The notes beneath the pieces were generated by a model that was not told where the DNA came from, did not search any database, and saw nothing but the letters and a program-made list of their open reading frames with translations. Shown in pieces: positions 17,836-26,636 of a stretch of 64,000 nt of DNA; positions within the stretch are counted from its first letter, which is position 1, and the number at the start of each line of letters is the position of its first letter. The position numbers and the translations under genes are program-made. This DNA is from Ectopseudomonas composti (lineage in GTDB: Bacteria > Pseudomonadota > Gammaproteobacteria > Pseudomonadales > Pseudomonadaceae): contig NZ_LSSW01000020.1 of NCBI RefSeq assembly GCF_001567565.1, positions 124,001 through 188,000 on the forward strand. The letters run 5' to 3'.

Positions 17836-19020
17836 GTGTTGCAAACCGACGTACTGATCATCGGCGCAGGGGCCGCCGGCCTGATGTGTGCAGCCAGCGC
17901 AGCCGCCCGTGGTCGCCGCGTATTGATGTTGGACCACGCCAACAAGGCCGGCAAGAAAATCCTCATGTCCGGCGGCGGGCGCTGCAACTTCACCAACCTG
18001 TACTGCGAGCCGGGCAACTTCCTGTCCGGCAACCCGCACTTCTGCAAGTCCGCCCTGGCGCGCTTCACTCAGTGGGACTTCATCGGCCTGGTGGCCAAAC
18101 ATGGCGTGCCCTACCACGAAAAGAAGCTTGGTCAGCTGTTCTGCGACAACAAGTCCAGTGACATCCTCGAACTGCTGCTGGCCGAATGCGCCGAAGCCGG
18201 CGCGCAGATTCGCCTGAATACGGCCGTGCAGAACATAGCCAAGAGCGAAGACGGTTTCCTGCTGCAGAGCGACCTCGGCGAGATACGCTGCCAATCCCTG
18301 GTGATCGCCACCGGAGGGCTGTCTATCCCGACCCTGGGCGCCACCGGTTTTGGCTATCAGGTGGCCAAGCAGTTCGGCCACGAACTGCTGCCGACACGCG
18401 CCGGGCTGGTGCCCTTCACTCTTACCGACCCGCAGCTCAAGACATTGTGCAGCGAGCTTTCCGGTACCTCGGTGGAGGACTGCCGGGTGAGTTGCAACGG
18501 CCAGAGTTTCGTCGAGAACATCCTCTTCACTCACCGTGGGCTGTCCGGGCCGGCGATCCTGCAGATTTCGTCTTACTGGCAAGCGGGCGATACCCTGCAC
18601 ATCGACCTGCTGCCGCACATCGACCTGCCCGAGTGGCTGGCGACGCAGCAGCGCGAGCGCGGCAACAGCGAACTGAAGACCCTGTTGGCCGAGCTGTTCA
18701 CCAAGAAGATGGCGACCCTGCTGGTCGATAGCTGGTTCGCCAACAAACCGCTCAAGCAGTACACGCCCGGTGAACTCAAGGCGATTGCCGAACGCCTGTC
18801 CGACTGGCAATTGGTGCCGGCGGGCACCGAGGGCTACCGCACCGCCGAAGTGACCCTGGGCGGGGTGAACACCGACGAAGTGTCATCGAAGACGCTGGAG
18901 TCGCTGAAGGTGCCGGGCCTGTATTTCATCGGCGAAGTGCTCGACGTCACCGGCCATTTGGGCGGTTTCAATTTCCAGTGGGCCTGGGCCTCGGGTTACG
19001 CCGCCGCACAGTACGTCTGA
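17836..19020 (+). CDS. NAD(P)/FAD-dependent oxidoreductase, YhiN/HI0933 family
   Basis: Encodes 394 residues. It begins at a GTG (17836), or the adjacent TTG (17839), giving (M)LQTDVLIIGAGAAGLMCA with the FAD dinucleotide motif at about 9-14. The family signature GKKILMSGGGRCNFTN follows, and near the end is VTGHLGGFNFQWAWASGYAA, the second flavin-contacting stretch. HI0933-like proteins are flavoproteins whose physiological substrate is not settled in Pseudomonas. It stands alone, divergent from the binding-protein gene at 16898 and 110 bases before the transporter gene at 19131. Confidence 0.88.
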   Translation: MLQTDVLIIGAGAAGLMCAASAAARGRRVLMLDHANKAGKKILMSGGGRCNFTNLYCEPGNFLSGNPHFCKSALARFTQWDFIGLVAKHGVPYHEKKLGQLFCDNKSSDILELLLAECAEAGAQIRLNTAVQNIAKSEDGFLLQSDLGEIRCQSLVIATGGLSIPTLGATGFGYQVAKQFGHELLPTRAGLVPFTLTDPQLKTLCSELSGTSVEDCRVSCNGQSFVENILFTHRGLSGPAILQISSYWQAGDTLHIDLLPHIDLPEWLATQQRERGNSELKTLLAELFTKKMATLLVDSWFANKPLKQYTPGELKAIAERLSDWQLVPAGTEGYRTAEVTLGGVNTDEVSSKTLESLKVPGLYFIGEVLDVTGHLGGFNFQWAWASGYAAAQYV

Positions 19021-19130
19021 AGGCGCGACGTTGCGCCTCCATTGATGGCGCGCCGGGAACTGCCGACGCGGCGCAGACTCTGCTATGAACAGCAGATGCA
19101 AAGCTGCAATTTCAAGGACGGCGCCGCTTC

Positions 19131-20939
19131 ATGACACTCGAACAAGGCCAGATATTCGTCATTCTCCTCGCCAGCATGGGCCTGTTCATCTGGGGCCGCT
19201 GGCGTCACGACGTGGTGGCGCTGGCTGCGCTGCTGGCCTGCGTGATCGTCGGCCTGGTGCCGGAGCGCGAAGCCTTCGTCGGCTTCGGTCATCCGGCGGT
19301 CATCACCGTGGCTTGCGTGCTGGTGCTCAGCCATGGCCTGCAACGCACCGGAGCGGTCAATCGGCTGGCGTTGCGCCTGTTGCCCAGCGGCGCCGGAGTG
19401 ATGGTCTCGATCGCTGCACTGACCGCGCTCGGCGCCCTGCTGTCGGCCTTCATGAACAATGTCGGCGCCCTGGCGCTGCTGATGCCGATCGCCCTGCAGA
19501 TCGCCTCACGCCTGGAACTGCCACCCGGGCGCCTGCTGATGCCACTGGCCTTCGGCACCATTCTCGGCGGTATGACCACGCTGATCGGCACACCGCCGAA
19601 CCTGATCGTCTCCAGCTTCCGTGCGCAACAAGGCGCCGGTCCCTTCGCCATGTTCGACTTCAGCCCGGTGGGCGTGGCCGTAGCCCTGGCAGGCGTGCTG
19701 TTCATCAGCCTGCTCGGCTGGCGCCTGGTACCGAAGCGCGAAGTCGGCAACGCCGCCAGTTTCGACACCGGCCATTACCTGACCGAGGCGCGAATCAAGG
19801 AAGGCGGCATGGCCCAGGGCAAGACGCTGCGCGAGATCGAGCAACTGCTCGATGAAGCCGACGCCCAGGTGGTGGCCATGGTGCGCAACAAGCTGCGTCT
19901 GACGGCGCCCAATCCACGGCGCGTGCTGCAGGCCGACGATGTGCTGGTGATCGAAGCCGACCCGGAAGAGCTGGGAGAGGTGCTCAGCAAGCTGGACCTG
20001 CTGCTGGAGGCCGAGCGCGAGGCGCAAGAGGAACAGCACAAAGAAGAACCGAGCGACACGGAGAACAAGGAAAGCAACGGCGACGAACGCGCCATGCAGG
20101 AGCTGCTGGTCAAACCCGACTCATCGCTGATCGGACGCTCGGCCAGCAGCACACGCTTGCGCAGCCGTTACTCCATCAACCTGCTGGCCATTTCGCGACA
20201 GAGCCACCGCTCGATAAAGCGCCTGCGCTCGACCACGATGCAAAGCGGTGACGTCCTGTTGCTGCAGGGCAGCAGTGAAGACATCGGCGAATTCGCCAAC
20301 GACTATGGCTGCGTGCCCCTGGCGGCGCGGGCGATCAATATTCCGGATTCGAGTCAGGCCAACCTGGCCCTCGTCATCATGTTGCTGGCCATCGCTGCAG
20401 CGGCCTTCGGCTTGCTCTCGGCAGCGATTGCATTCGCCTGCGGGGTGCTGGCCTACATGCTGCTGCGCCTGGTACCGCTGCGAGCCGTCTACGAAGCCAT
20501 CGACTGGCCGGTGATCGTGCTGCTCGGCGCACTGATTCCGGTGGCGGGGGCGATGTCCACCAGCGGCGCGGCCGATCTGCTGGCGCGGCTGCTGATGGAG
20601 CAACTGGCGCAAGGCAACCCGATCATCATCGTCACCCTGCTGCTGGTGGTGACCATGACCCTGTCGGATTTCATGAACAACGCCGCGACCGCAGCGGTGA
20701 TGTGCCCGATTGCCCTGAGCGCCGCCAGTCAGCTCGGCGTGAGCCCGGATGCCCTGCTCATGGCCGTGGCCATCGGCGCCTCGTGCTCGTTCCTGACGCC
20801 CATCGGTCACCAGAACAACACCCTGATTCTCAGCCCAGGCGGCTTTAATTTCGGCGATTACTGGCGCCTGGGTTTGCCGCTGGAGATTCTCGTGGTCTGC
20901 CTCAGCGTCCCCCTGCTGCTGTGGGTCTGGCCCTTGTAG
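19131..20939 (+). CDS. SLC13/DASS-family anion transporter with two RCK_C (TrkA-C) domains
   Basis: Encodes 602 residues. The N-terminal half is membrane embedded (about six helices) with SLC13 hallmarks: SAFMNNVGALALLMPIALQI and GGMTTLIGTPPNLIVSSF, the SNT-like and GTPPN motifs. A cytosolic insert follows: RCK_C-like domain 1 (about 220-290), a highly acidic linker rich in E/D/K (about 290-325), and RCK_C-like domain 2 (about 325-405). A second membrane half has the paired motif SDFMNNAATAAVMCPIAL and TPIGHQNNTLI. Members transport sulfate, phosphate or dicarboxylates; the substrate here is unknown. RCK_C domains suggest ligand gating. It converges on ald with a small hairpin (20935-20953) spanning the stop. 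Confidence 0.88.
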   Translation: MTLEQGQIFVILLASMGLFIWGRWRHDVVALAALLACVIVGLVPEREAFVGFGHPAVITVACVLVLSHGLQRTGAVNRLALRLLPSGAGVMVSIAALTALGALLSAFMNNVGALALLMPIALQIASRLELPPGRLLMPLAFGTILGGMTTLIGTPPNLIVSSFRAQQGAGPFAMFDFSPVGVAVALAGVLFISLLGWRLVPKREVGNAASFDTGHYLTEARIKEGGMAQGKTLREIEQLLDEADAQVVAMVRNKLRLTAPNPRRVLQADDVLVIEADPEELGEVLSKLDLLLEAEREAQEEQHKEEPSDTENKESNGDERAMQELLVKPDSSLIGRSASSTRLRSRYSINLLAISRQSHRSIKRLRSTTMQSGDVLLLQGSSEDIGEFANDYGCVPLAARAINIPDSSQANLALVIMLLAIAAAAFGLLSAAIAFACGVLAYMLLRLVPLRAVYEAIDWPVIVLLGALIPVAGAMSTSGAADLLARLLMEQLAQGNPIIIVTLLLVVTMTLSDFMNNAATAAVMCPIALSAASQLGVSPDALLMAVAIGASCSFLTPIGHQNNTLILSPGGFNFGDYWRLGLPLEILVVCLSVPLLLWVWPL

Positions 20940-20948
20940 GCCACCAGC

Positions 20949-22070
20949 CTACAGCTGCTCGAGCACGCTGGCAGGTGACTGAAACTTGAGTCCATGCGCC
21001 TCGGCGACGCTGCCACAGGTAATCACCCCGCGGGCAACGTTGAGGCCGGCGAGCAGATGCGGATCGTCCTCCAGCGCTCGCCGCGTACCTTTCTGCGCCA
21101 GCGCCACGACGAAAGGCAGCGTGGCGTTGTTCAGCGCCAGTGTCGAGGTTCGCGCCACCGCGCCGGGCATGTTGGCCACGCAGTAGTGCACCACATCGTC
21201 GACCACATAGATGGGGTCGGCATGGGTGGTCGCATGTGAGGTTTCGGCGCAGCCGCCCTGATCGATGGCGACATCCACCAGCACCGCGCCCGCCTTCATT
21301 TGCCGCACCATGTCCGCGGTGATCAGCTTCGGCGCTGCGGCGCCGGGAATCAGCACCCCACCAATCACCAGATCGGCGTCCAGCACCTGTTCGCGTACCG
21401 CCGCGCGAGTGGAGTAGAGCGTGGTGATGCGATTGCCATACTGGGCATCGAGCCGGCGCAACGCATCGACGCTGCGGTCGAGTACCGTGACATTCGCGCC
21501 CAGCCCAACCGCCATGGCCAGGGCATGACTGCCAACCACCCCACCGCCGAGAATCACCACCTTGCCCGGCGCCACACCTGGCACACCACCCAGCAATACG
21601 CCACGCCCGCCGCGAGCCTTCTCCAGGCAACTGGCACCCGCCTGGATCGACATGCGCCCGGCCACTTCCGACATCGGCGCCAGCAGCGGCAGGCGGCCCT
21701 GGGCGTCGGTCACCGTTTCATAGGCGATACAGGTGGCACCGCCGGCCATCAGCTCGTCGGTCTGCGCACGATCCGGGGCCAGGTGCAGGTAGGTGAACAG
21801 CGTGTGGTGGGCTCGCAACCTGGCGCGCTCCACCGCCAGCGGTTCCTTGACCTTGACGATCAACTGCCCCTGCTGGAACACCTGCGCCGAGTCCTTGGCG
21901 ATCTGCGCGCCGGCCTCGAGATAATCCTCGTCGGCGAAACCGATGGCGGCGCCAGCCTGGGTTTCGATCCACACCTCATGGCCGAGCGCAGTCAGCTCGG
22001 CCACCGACTGCGGCGTGAGACCGACGCGGTACTCGTGGTTCTTGATTTCCTTGGGTACGCCGATTCGCAT
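20949..22070 (-). CDS. ald: Alanine dehydrogenase
   Basis: Encodes 373 residues when started at 22070 ([20 protein letters not shown]), the conserved family N-terminus; ATG at 22082 adds four residues. The enzyme reversibly deaminates L-alanine to pyruvate with NAD+. Substrate-contact residues lie in VKVKEP (lysine) and FTYLHLAPD (histidine). The NAD-binding Rossmann motif is [22 protein letters not shown], followed by the acidic-residue strand VTVLDRS. The C-terminal [14 protein letters not shown] is typical. Monocistronic, convergent with the SLC13 gene. Confidence 0.96.
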   Translation of the reverse strand: MRIGVPKEIKNHEYRVGLTPQSVAELTALGHEVWIETQAGAAIGFADEDYLEAGAQIAKDSAQVFQQGQLIVKVKEPLAVERARLRAHHTLFTYLHLAPDRAQTDELMAGGATCIAYETVTDAQGRLPLLAPMSEVAGRMSIQAGASCLEKARGGRGVLLGGVPGVAPGKVVILGGGVVGSHALAMAVGLGANVTVLDRSVDALRRLDAQYGNRITTLYSTRAAVREQVLDADLVIGGVLIPGAAAPKLITADMVRQMKAGAVLVDVAIDQGGCAETSHATTHADPIYVVDDVVHYCVANMPGAVARTSTLALNNATLPFVVALAQKGTRRALEDDPHLLAGLNVARGVITCGSVAEAHGLKFQSPASVLEQL

Positions 22071-22162
22071 GACCATCTCCAACCATTGCGGGCCAACAGT
22101 CTGAAGTCTAGGAAAGCGTGAGCCAGCTCACCGGAAAATCCACGAGAAATTTCGCCCGTCCG

Positions 22163-22846
22163 TCACTGCCCGAACAGCAGGCGCCGCGCCTCGGCGCTAA
22201 GCAGCGCCTGTGGGTCGGCGTTCACCTGCTCCACCAACGCATAAGCACGCTGCACCGCCGGGCGCGCATCGATGCGTTCGAGCCAGGCGGCCATGTTGGG
22301 AAAGTCCTCCAGCTTCTGCTGCTGCGTCTTCCACAGCTTGGCCCAGGGGTAGATGGCCATGTCGGCGATGGAGTACTCACCCGCCACGTAATCGCGCCCG
22401 GCCAGTTGGCGGTCGAGCACAGCGTACAGGCGCGCGGTCTCCTTCACGTAACGGTCGATGGCATAGGGAATAGGCTCCGGCGCATAACGCACGAAGTGAT
22501 GGTTCTGCCCCGCCATCGGTCCGACGCCGCCCATCTGCCAGTACAGCCACTGCAGCACGCCGAAACGCGCACGCGTCTCGCGCGACAGGAACTGCCCGCT
22601 CTTGTCGGCCAGGTATTCGAGAATCGCCCCGGACTCGAACAACGCGATGGGCTCGCCGCCATCGGCCGGCGCGTGATCGACGATGGCCGGAATGCGGTTG
22701 TTCGGCGCGATCTTGAGAAACTCCGGCGCGAACTGCTCGCCCTTGCCGATATGCACCGGCACGATGCGGTAGTCGAGCCCGGCCTCCTCGAGAAAGATGC
22801 TGACCTTGTGGCCGTTGGGTGTGGTCCAGTAGTACAGGTCGATCAT
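22163..22846 (-). CDS. Nu-class glutathione transferase / disulfide-bond oxidoreductase (YfcG-like)
   Basis: Encodes 227 residues: a thioredoxin-like N-terminal domain with YYWTTPNGHKVSIFLEE, the Thr-Thr-Pro-Asn motif of Nu-class enzymes, then an all-helical GST C-terminal domain. E. coli YfcG of this class reduces disulfides using glutathione. It overlaps the upstream GST gene by four bases (ATGA), so the two are translationally coupled and probably co-regulated by the TetR protein encoded upstream. The physiological substrate is unknown. Confidence 0.87.
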   Translation of the reverse strand: MIDLYYWTTPNGHKVSIFLEEAGLDYRIVPVHIGKGEQFAPEFLKIAPNNRIPAIVDHAPADGGEPIALFESGAILEYLADKSGQFLSRETRARFGVLQWLYWQMGGVGPMAGQNHHFVRYAPEPIPYAIDRYVKETARLYAVLDRQLAGRDYVAGEYSIADMAIYPWAKLWKTQQQKLEDFPNMAAWLERIDARPAVQRAYALVEQVNADPQALLSAEARRLLFGQ

Positions 22847-23544
22847 TTGCTCTGCTCCACATGGATAGAGGCCCGCTTGACCGGGCCGTGGGTCGCTTCA
22901 TAAACCTGCAGGATACGCGCGAACCAGGCCCCCAGCGCCGAGTCGTCGGCCCAGGGCTGCGCGCCCAGGCACCAGGCCCAGAACAGCATGCCGGCCAGCA
23001 GGTAGTCACAACCGCCAGGCGCCTGGCCTTCGAGGAAAGGCTGATCACGCAGCCACATTTCCAGCGGCGCCACGCCTTCACGGAACAGCCGCTCACCGCC
23101 CTGCGGATCGGCGAACGCCTCCAGGCTCATGCCCAGCGCCTTCTCCCGGCTGCTGCGGAAATACTCGCGGTCGGCCGGGTCGATCACCTGCCACACGCGC
23201 GGGATGAGCATCTTCAACAAGGGCACGCGCACCATGTTAAAGCTCAGGCGTTCCACCAGGCGCGCGCGCTCGCTGGCCAGGCCATCGCCGAGCAAGGGCT
23301 GCTGCGGATAACGCTGGTCCAGGTAGGCGAAGATCGCCAGGCTGTCATGCACCGCCTCGCCATCCTCGGTCAGCACCGGCACCAGCTTCTGCCCGGAAAA
23401 GGCGATCAGCTCCTTGTCGGTGAAGCGTATCGGCCGGCTCTGCCAGTCCAGCCCCTTGTGCGCCAGGGCCAGACGCACGCGCCAGCAGTAGGGCGAGAAC
23501 AGCAGCTCTGGATCGGCGCCACACAACTCGAACAATTCCCGCAT
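22843..23544 (-). CDS. Glutathione S-transferase family protein (LigE/LigF-like N-terminus)
   Basis: Encodes 233 residues from 23544 (MRELFELCGADPELLFSPYC); the ribosome site GGAGGTGAT is immediately upstream, which rules out the ATG at 23565. The N-terminal thioredoxin fold carries FSPYCWRVRLALAHKGLDW, a serine/cysteine motif shared with bacterial beta-etherase-like GSTs. It has a helical C-terminal domain. First gene of a two-GST operon, with a 24-base candidate TetR operator at 23554-23577 just before its ribosome site. The substrate cannot be inferred. Confidence 0.85.
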   Translation of the reverse strand: MRELFELCGADPELLFSPYCWRVRLALAHKGLDWQSRPIRFTDKELIAFSGQKLVPVLTEDGEAVHDSLAIFAYLDQRYPQQPLLGDGLASERARLVERLSFNMVRVPLLKMLIPRVWQVIDPADREYFRSSREKALGMSLEAFADPQGGERLFREGVAPLEMWLRDQPFLEGQAPGGCDYLLAGMLFWAWCLGAQPWADDSALGAWFARILQVYEATHGPVKRASIHVEQSK

Positions 23545-23553
23545 ATCACCTCC

Positions 23554-23577
23554 TTTAAAAACCAATCAGTCCAAAAT
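23554..23577 (-). promoter_or_regulatory. Candidate TetR operator in front of the GST operon
   Basis: This 24-base stretch matches 17 of 24 positions of the palindrome at 24201-24224, including the core CC-A-ATCAGT. It lies between the tetR stop and the ribosome site of the first GST gene, so repressor bound here could block readthrough or an internal promoter. Confidence 0.55.
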
Positions 23578-23596
23578 TAGTCGAACAAAAAACCGC

Positions 23597-24193
23597 TCAA
23601 ACGCAATCCAGACTGGCCATCACCACTGCAACGGTGGCGCGAATCGAATCCGCCGGCACCGCCGACTTGACCTGAGTACGCAGGCCGCTCATCACGCATT
23701 GCAGATAACCGGCGCGGGCCGCGAAGTTCTCGCCGTTGCTCAGCTCCCCGCAGGCCACGGCACGTTGCAGTGCCTGCTCGAAAATCTGGCAGATACCCGC
23801 CGTCGCTTGCTGCAGTACCGGCACCAGCGCCGGTTCCGACAGGGAGAATTCATTGGCCACGTTGACCAGCATGCAGCCGCGCGGCACGCCATCAGGACCA
23901 TCGTCTTCGAGCACGCTGAGCAGGCGCTCACGGATGAAGGCGAGCGGCGAGGTGCTCGCCTGCAGTTGCTCCAGCAACAGGGCGCGACGCTGCGCCACGT
24001 ACAGGCTGAAGGCCGCAGCGAACCACGCCTGCTTGCTCGGGTAGGTTTGATAGAGACTGCTCTTCGACAGCCCGGTTACCGCCTGCAGGTCCTGTAGCGA
24101 CGCGGCTTCGTAACCGCGCTGCCAGAACAGTTGCATGGCGCTTTCCAGGGCTCGCTCGGGGCAGAAGCTTTTGGGTCGTCCACGTGTCGTCAT
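23597..24193 (-). CDS. TetR-family transcriptional regulator of the GST operon (inferred)
   Basis: Encodes 198 residues. The N-terminal helix-turn-helix is ALESAMQLFWQRGYEAASLQ and DLQAVTGLSKSSLYQTYPSK, preceded by the basic arm MTTRGRPKSF. The C-terminal ligand domain contains RGCMLVNVANEFSLSEPALV, as in AcrR/YcdC-like or NemR-like regulators. A perfect palindrome sits 8 bases before its start and an imperfect copy precedes the GST genes, so it probably represses itself and them. The inducer is unknown; an electrophile or reactive thiol agent would fit the GST targets, but this is inference. Confidence 0.85.
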   Translation of the reverse strand: MTTRGRPKSFCPERALESAMQLFWQRGYEAASLQDLQAVTGLSKSSLYQTYPSKQAWFAAAFSLYVAQRRALLLEQLQASTSPLAFIRERLLSVLEDDGPDGVPRGCMLVNVANEFSLSEPALVPVLQQATAGICQIFEQALQRAVACGELSNGENFAARAGYLQCVMSGLRTQVKSAVPADSIRATVAVVMASLDCV

Positions 24194-24200
24194 GCGCGCA

Positions 24201-24224
24201 ATTTAGAACCGATCAGTTCTAAAT
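24201..24224 (-). promoter_or_regulatory. Palindromic operator of the TetR gene
   Basis: Perfect 9-base arms ATTTAGAAC (24201-24209) and GTTCTAAAT (24216-24224) around CGATCA. It fills the 31-base gap between the slipin stop and the tetR start, so the tetR promoter must overlap it. Confidence 0.75.
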
Positions 24225-24986
24225 TCAAGCCTTGGGCTCCTTCAGATCGACGATGCCGCGCAACAACTCCACCGGCAACGGAAAGACGATGGTCGAGCTC
24301 TTGTCACTGGCGATATGGCTCAGCGTCTGCATGTAACGCAACTGCATGGCGCCGCTCTGCCGGCCAAGTATCTCGGCGGCCTGCATCAGCTTTTCCGAGG
24401 CCTGCAGCTCGCCTTCGGCGTGAATCACCTTGGCGCGCCGCTCACGTTCAGCTTCGGCCTGACGGGCGATGGCGCGCACCATCGACTCGTTGATGTCGAC
24501 ATGCTTGATCTCGACGTTGGCGACCTTGATGCCCCAGGCGTCGGTCTGCGCGTCCAGCACCTGCTGGATGTCGGAATTGAGCTGTTCGCGCTCGGCGAGC
24601 ATCTGATCGAGGTCGTGCTTGCCGAGCACCGCACGCAATGTGGTCTGCGCCAGCTGACTGGTGGCGACCATGTAGTCCTCGACCTGGATGATGGCGTTCT
24701 CTGGATCGAGCACGCGGAAGTAGAGCACCGCGTTGACCTTGACCGAGACGTTGTCGCGGGAGATCACGTCCTGCGGTGGTACGTCGAGCACGATGGTACG
24801 CAGGTCCACCCGCACCATCTGCTGCAATCCAGGGATGATCAGGATCAGCCCCGGGCCCTTGACCCGCCAGAAGCGGCCGAGCTGGAACACCACGCCACGT
24901 TCATATTCGCGCAGGATGCGAAACGATGAGACGAGCAGCACCAGGACGATGATCGCCAGTGAAAGAAAACTCAATTCGAAACCCAT
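24225..24986 (-). CDS. Slipin / stomatin-like SPFH-domain membrane protein
   Basis: Encodes 253 residues. A single N-terminal membrane helix ([16 protein letters not shown]) is followed by the SPFH core: [59 protein letters not shown], and the long helical [20 protein letters not shown]. Stomatin-type proteins oligomerise at the inner membrane. The start overlaps the stop of the nfeD gene by one base (TGATG), and the NfeD-slipin pair is a conserved partnership in which NfeD is a membrane protease that can cleave slipin. Function is probably in membrane microdomain organisation. Confidence 0.93.
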   Translation of the reverse strand: MGFELSFLSLAIIVLVLLVSSFRILREYERGVVFQLGRFWRVKGPGLILIIPGLQQMVRVDLRTIVLDVPPQDVISRDNVSVKVNAVLYFRVLDPENAIIQVEDYMVATSQLAQTTLRAVLGKHDLDQMLAEREQLNSDIQQVLDAQTDAWGIKVANVEIKHVDINESMVRAIARQAEAERERRAKVIHAEGELQASEKLMQAAEILGRQSGAMQLRYMQTLSHIASDKSSTIVFPLPVELLRGIVDLKEPKA

Positions 24987-26371
24987 CAGTGACCTCCTTG
25001 GGGCGGTGGGTCATCCACCGCGCTGACCTGCAGATGCACGCCTTCGCGCGCCGTGACTCGTACCTGCTGCCCGGGCCGTAACGGCGAGGCGCTATGCACC
25101 TGCCAGCGTTCGCCCTGCAGCGCCACCCAACCAGCGCTCGGATCGTCGTCACGCACCGCAGCGACCGCCACCAGGCTGCCTACCAGACCGCTGCCACCGG
25201 CCACTTGCTGACGCTGCCTGGCCCGGAGCGCCATGCTGACGATGGCCAGGATCGCCGCCGCGCTGATCAGCGCCAGGGTGAAGATCAGCGCCAGCGGGAT
25301 GCCGAAGCCCGGCACGTCGGTATCGATCAGGATCAGCCCACCGAAGACGAACGCCACCACCCCACCGATGCCGAGCACGCCGAAGCTGGGCAAGAACGCC
25401 TCGGCGGTGATGAAGGCAATGCCGAGCAGGATCAACGCCACCCCCGCATAGTTCACCGGTAGCAGTTGCAGGGCGTAGAGCGCGAGCACCAGGCTGATGC
25501 CACCGATCACCCCGCCGACGCCGCTACCGGGATTGGAGAACTCGAAAAACAGGCCGTAGACACCGATCATCATCAGAATCAGCGCCACGCTGGGGTTGGT
25601 GATCACCGCCAGCAACCGGGTACGCCAGTCCGGCGCATGGCTGATGAGCGGCGCACCGGCGGTAGCCAGGGTGACTTCGACGCCTGCAGCCTGCAGGGTC
25701 TTGCCGTCCAGCTGGCGCAGCAGGTCGCCCTGGTCCTTGGCCAGATAGTCGATAACCTTCTGCTCCAGCGCCTCTTCGGCGGACAGGCTGACGGCCTCGC
25801 GCACCGCCCGTTCGGCCCACTCGGCATTACGCCCGCGCATGTTGGCCAGACCGTGGATGTAAGCGGCTGCATCGTTGACCTGCTTGGCGGTCATGGCATC
25901 GCCCGAGCCCTTTGCGCCTTGCGCGGGCTTGTCCGTGTCGCCCTTGCCATCGCCCTCCGGCTTGCTCGGCGAGCCAGACATACCGATGGCCACCGGCGTG
26001 GCAGCGCCAAGGTTGGTCCCTGGCGCCATGGCGGCGACATGGCTGGCATAGAGGATGTAGGTGCCGGCGCTGGCAGCCCTTGCACCGCCTGGGGCGACGT
26101 AACTGGCCACCGGGATGGGGCTGGCTAAAATCGCCTTGATGATCGCGCGCATGGAGCTATCCAGGCCGCCAGGGGTGTCGATCTCGATCAGCACCAGCTG
26201 CGCGTCCTCGTCCACCGCCTTGGCCAGACCGCGCACCAGGTAGTCGGCACTGGCCGGGCCGATCACCCCATCCACCTGCAAGCGCACCACCGCGCCCGGC
26301 GCCGCACTCGCCCCCACCGAACCGCAGAGGATCAGAGCACACAGACACTGACGCAACCAGCCAGGCAACAC
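24986..26371 (-). CDS. nfeD: NfeD1b-type membrane-bound ClpP-class serine protease
   Basis: Encodes 461 residues from a GTG at 26371, chosen because GGGAG lies six bases upstream and the N-terminus ([20 protein letters not shown], ...ASA) becomes a signal peptide; an ATG at 26431 adds 20 residues. A ClpP-like protease domain follows: [16 protein letters not shown], catalytic S101 in [13 protein letters not shown], and probable base K163 in [12 protein letters not shown]. The insert between them is rich in G/K/D/P. Then come four or five membrane helices and a soluble OB-fold NfeD domain. It is the first gene of the pair with slipin. Confidence 0.9.
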   Translation of the reverse strand: MLPGWLRQCLCALILCGSVGASAAPGAVVRLQVDGVIGPASADYLVRGLAKAVDEDAQLVLIEIDTPGGLDSSMRAIIKAILASPIPVASYVAPGGARAASAGTYILYASHVAAMAPGTNLGAATPVAIGMSGSPSKPEGDGKGDTDKPAQGAKGSGDAMTAKQVNDAAAYIHGLANMRGRNAEWAERAVREAVSLSAEEALEQKVIDYLAKDQGDLLRQLDGKTLQAAGVEVTLATAGAPLISHAPDWRTRLLAVITNPSVALILMMIGVYGLFFEFSNPGSGVGGVIGGISLVLALYALQLLPVNYAGVALILLGIAFITAEAFLPSFGVLGIGGVVAFVFGGLILIDTDVPGFGIPLALIFTLALISAAAILAIVSMALRARQRQQVAGGSGLVGSLVAVAAVRDDDPSAGWVALQGERWQVHSASPLRPGQQVRVTAREGVHLQVSAVDDPPPQGGH

Positions 26372-26636
26372 GTTCGACTCCCAGGCCCCGCAGCAATACC
26401 GAACAGGTGGCGGAGGGCCTGTGTTGAGCATAGTCCATGTCCCAGCGCGGCCCGCGACGCGGCCGGCGCATGTGCTACGGGTCCACCAGCAGTTGCTAAC
26501 CGCAGGAGCGTATCTATCCGCGATACGGACGACGCAATCGCGAAAGGTGCCAGGCCGAACAGATTGCCGGCAGACAGATACCCAGTGACTGGTCAGTTCC
26601 GGTAGGCTGCACGCATCGCTCCAGATCAGATTTCGT

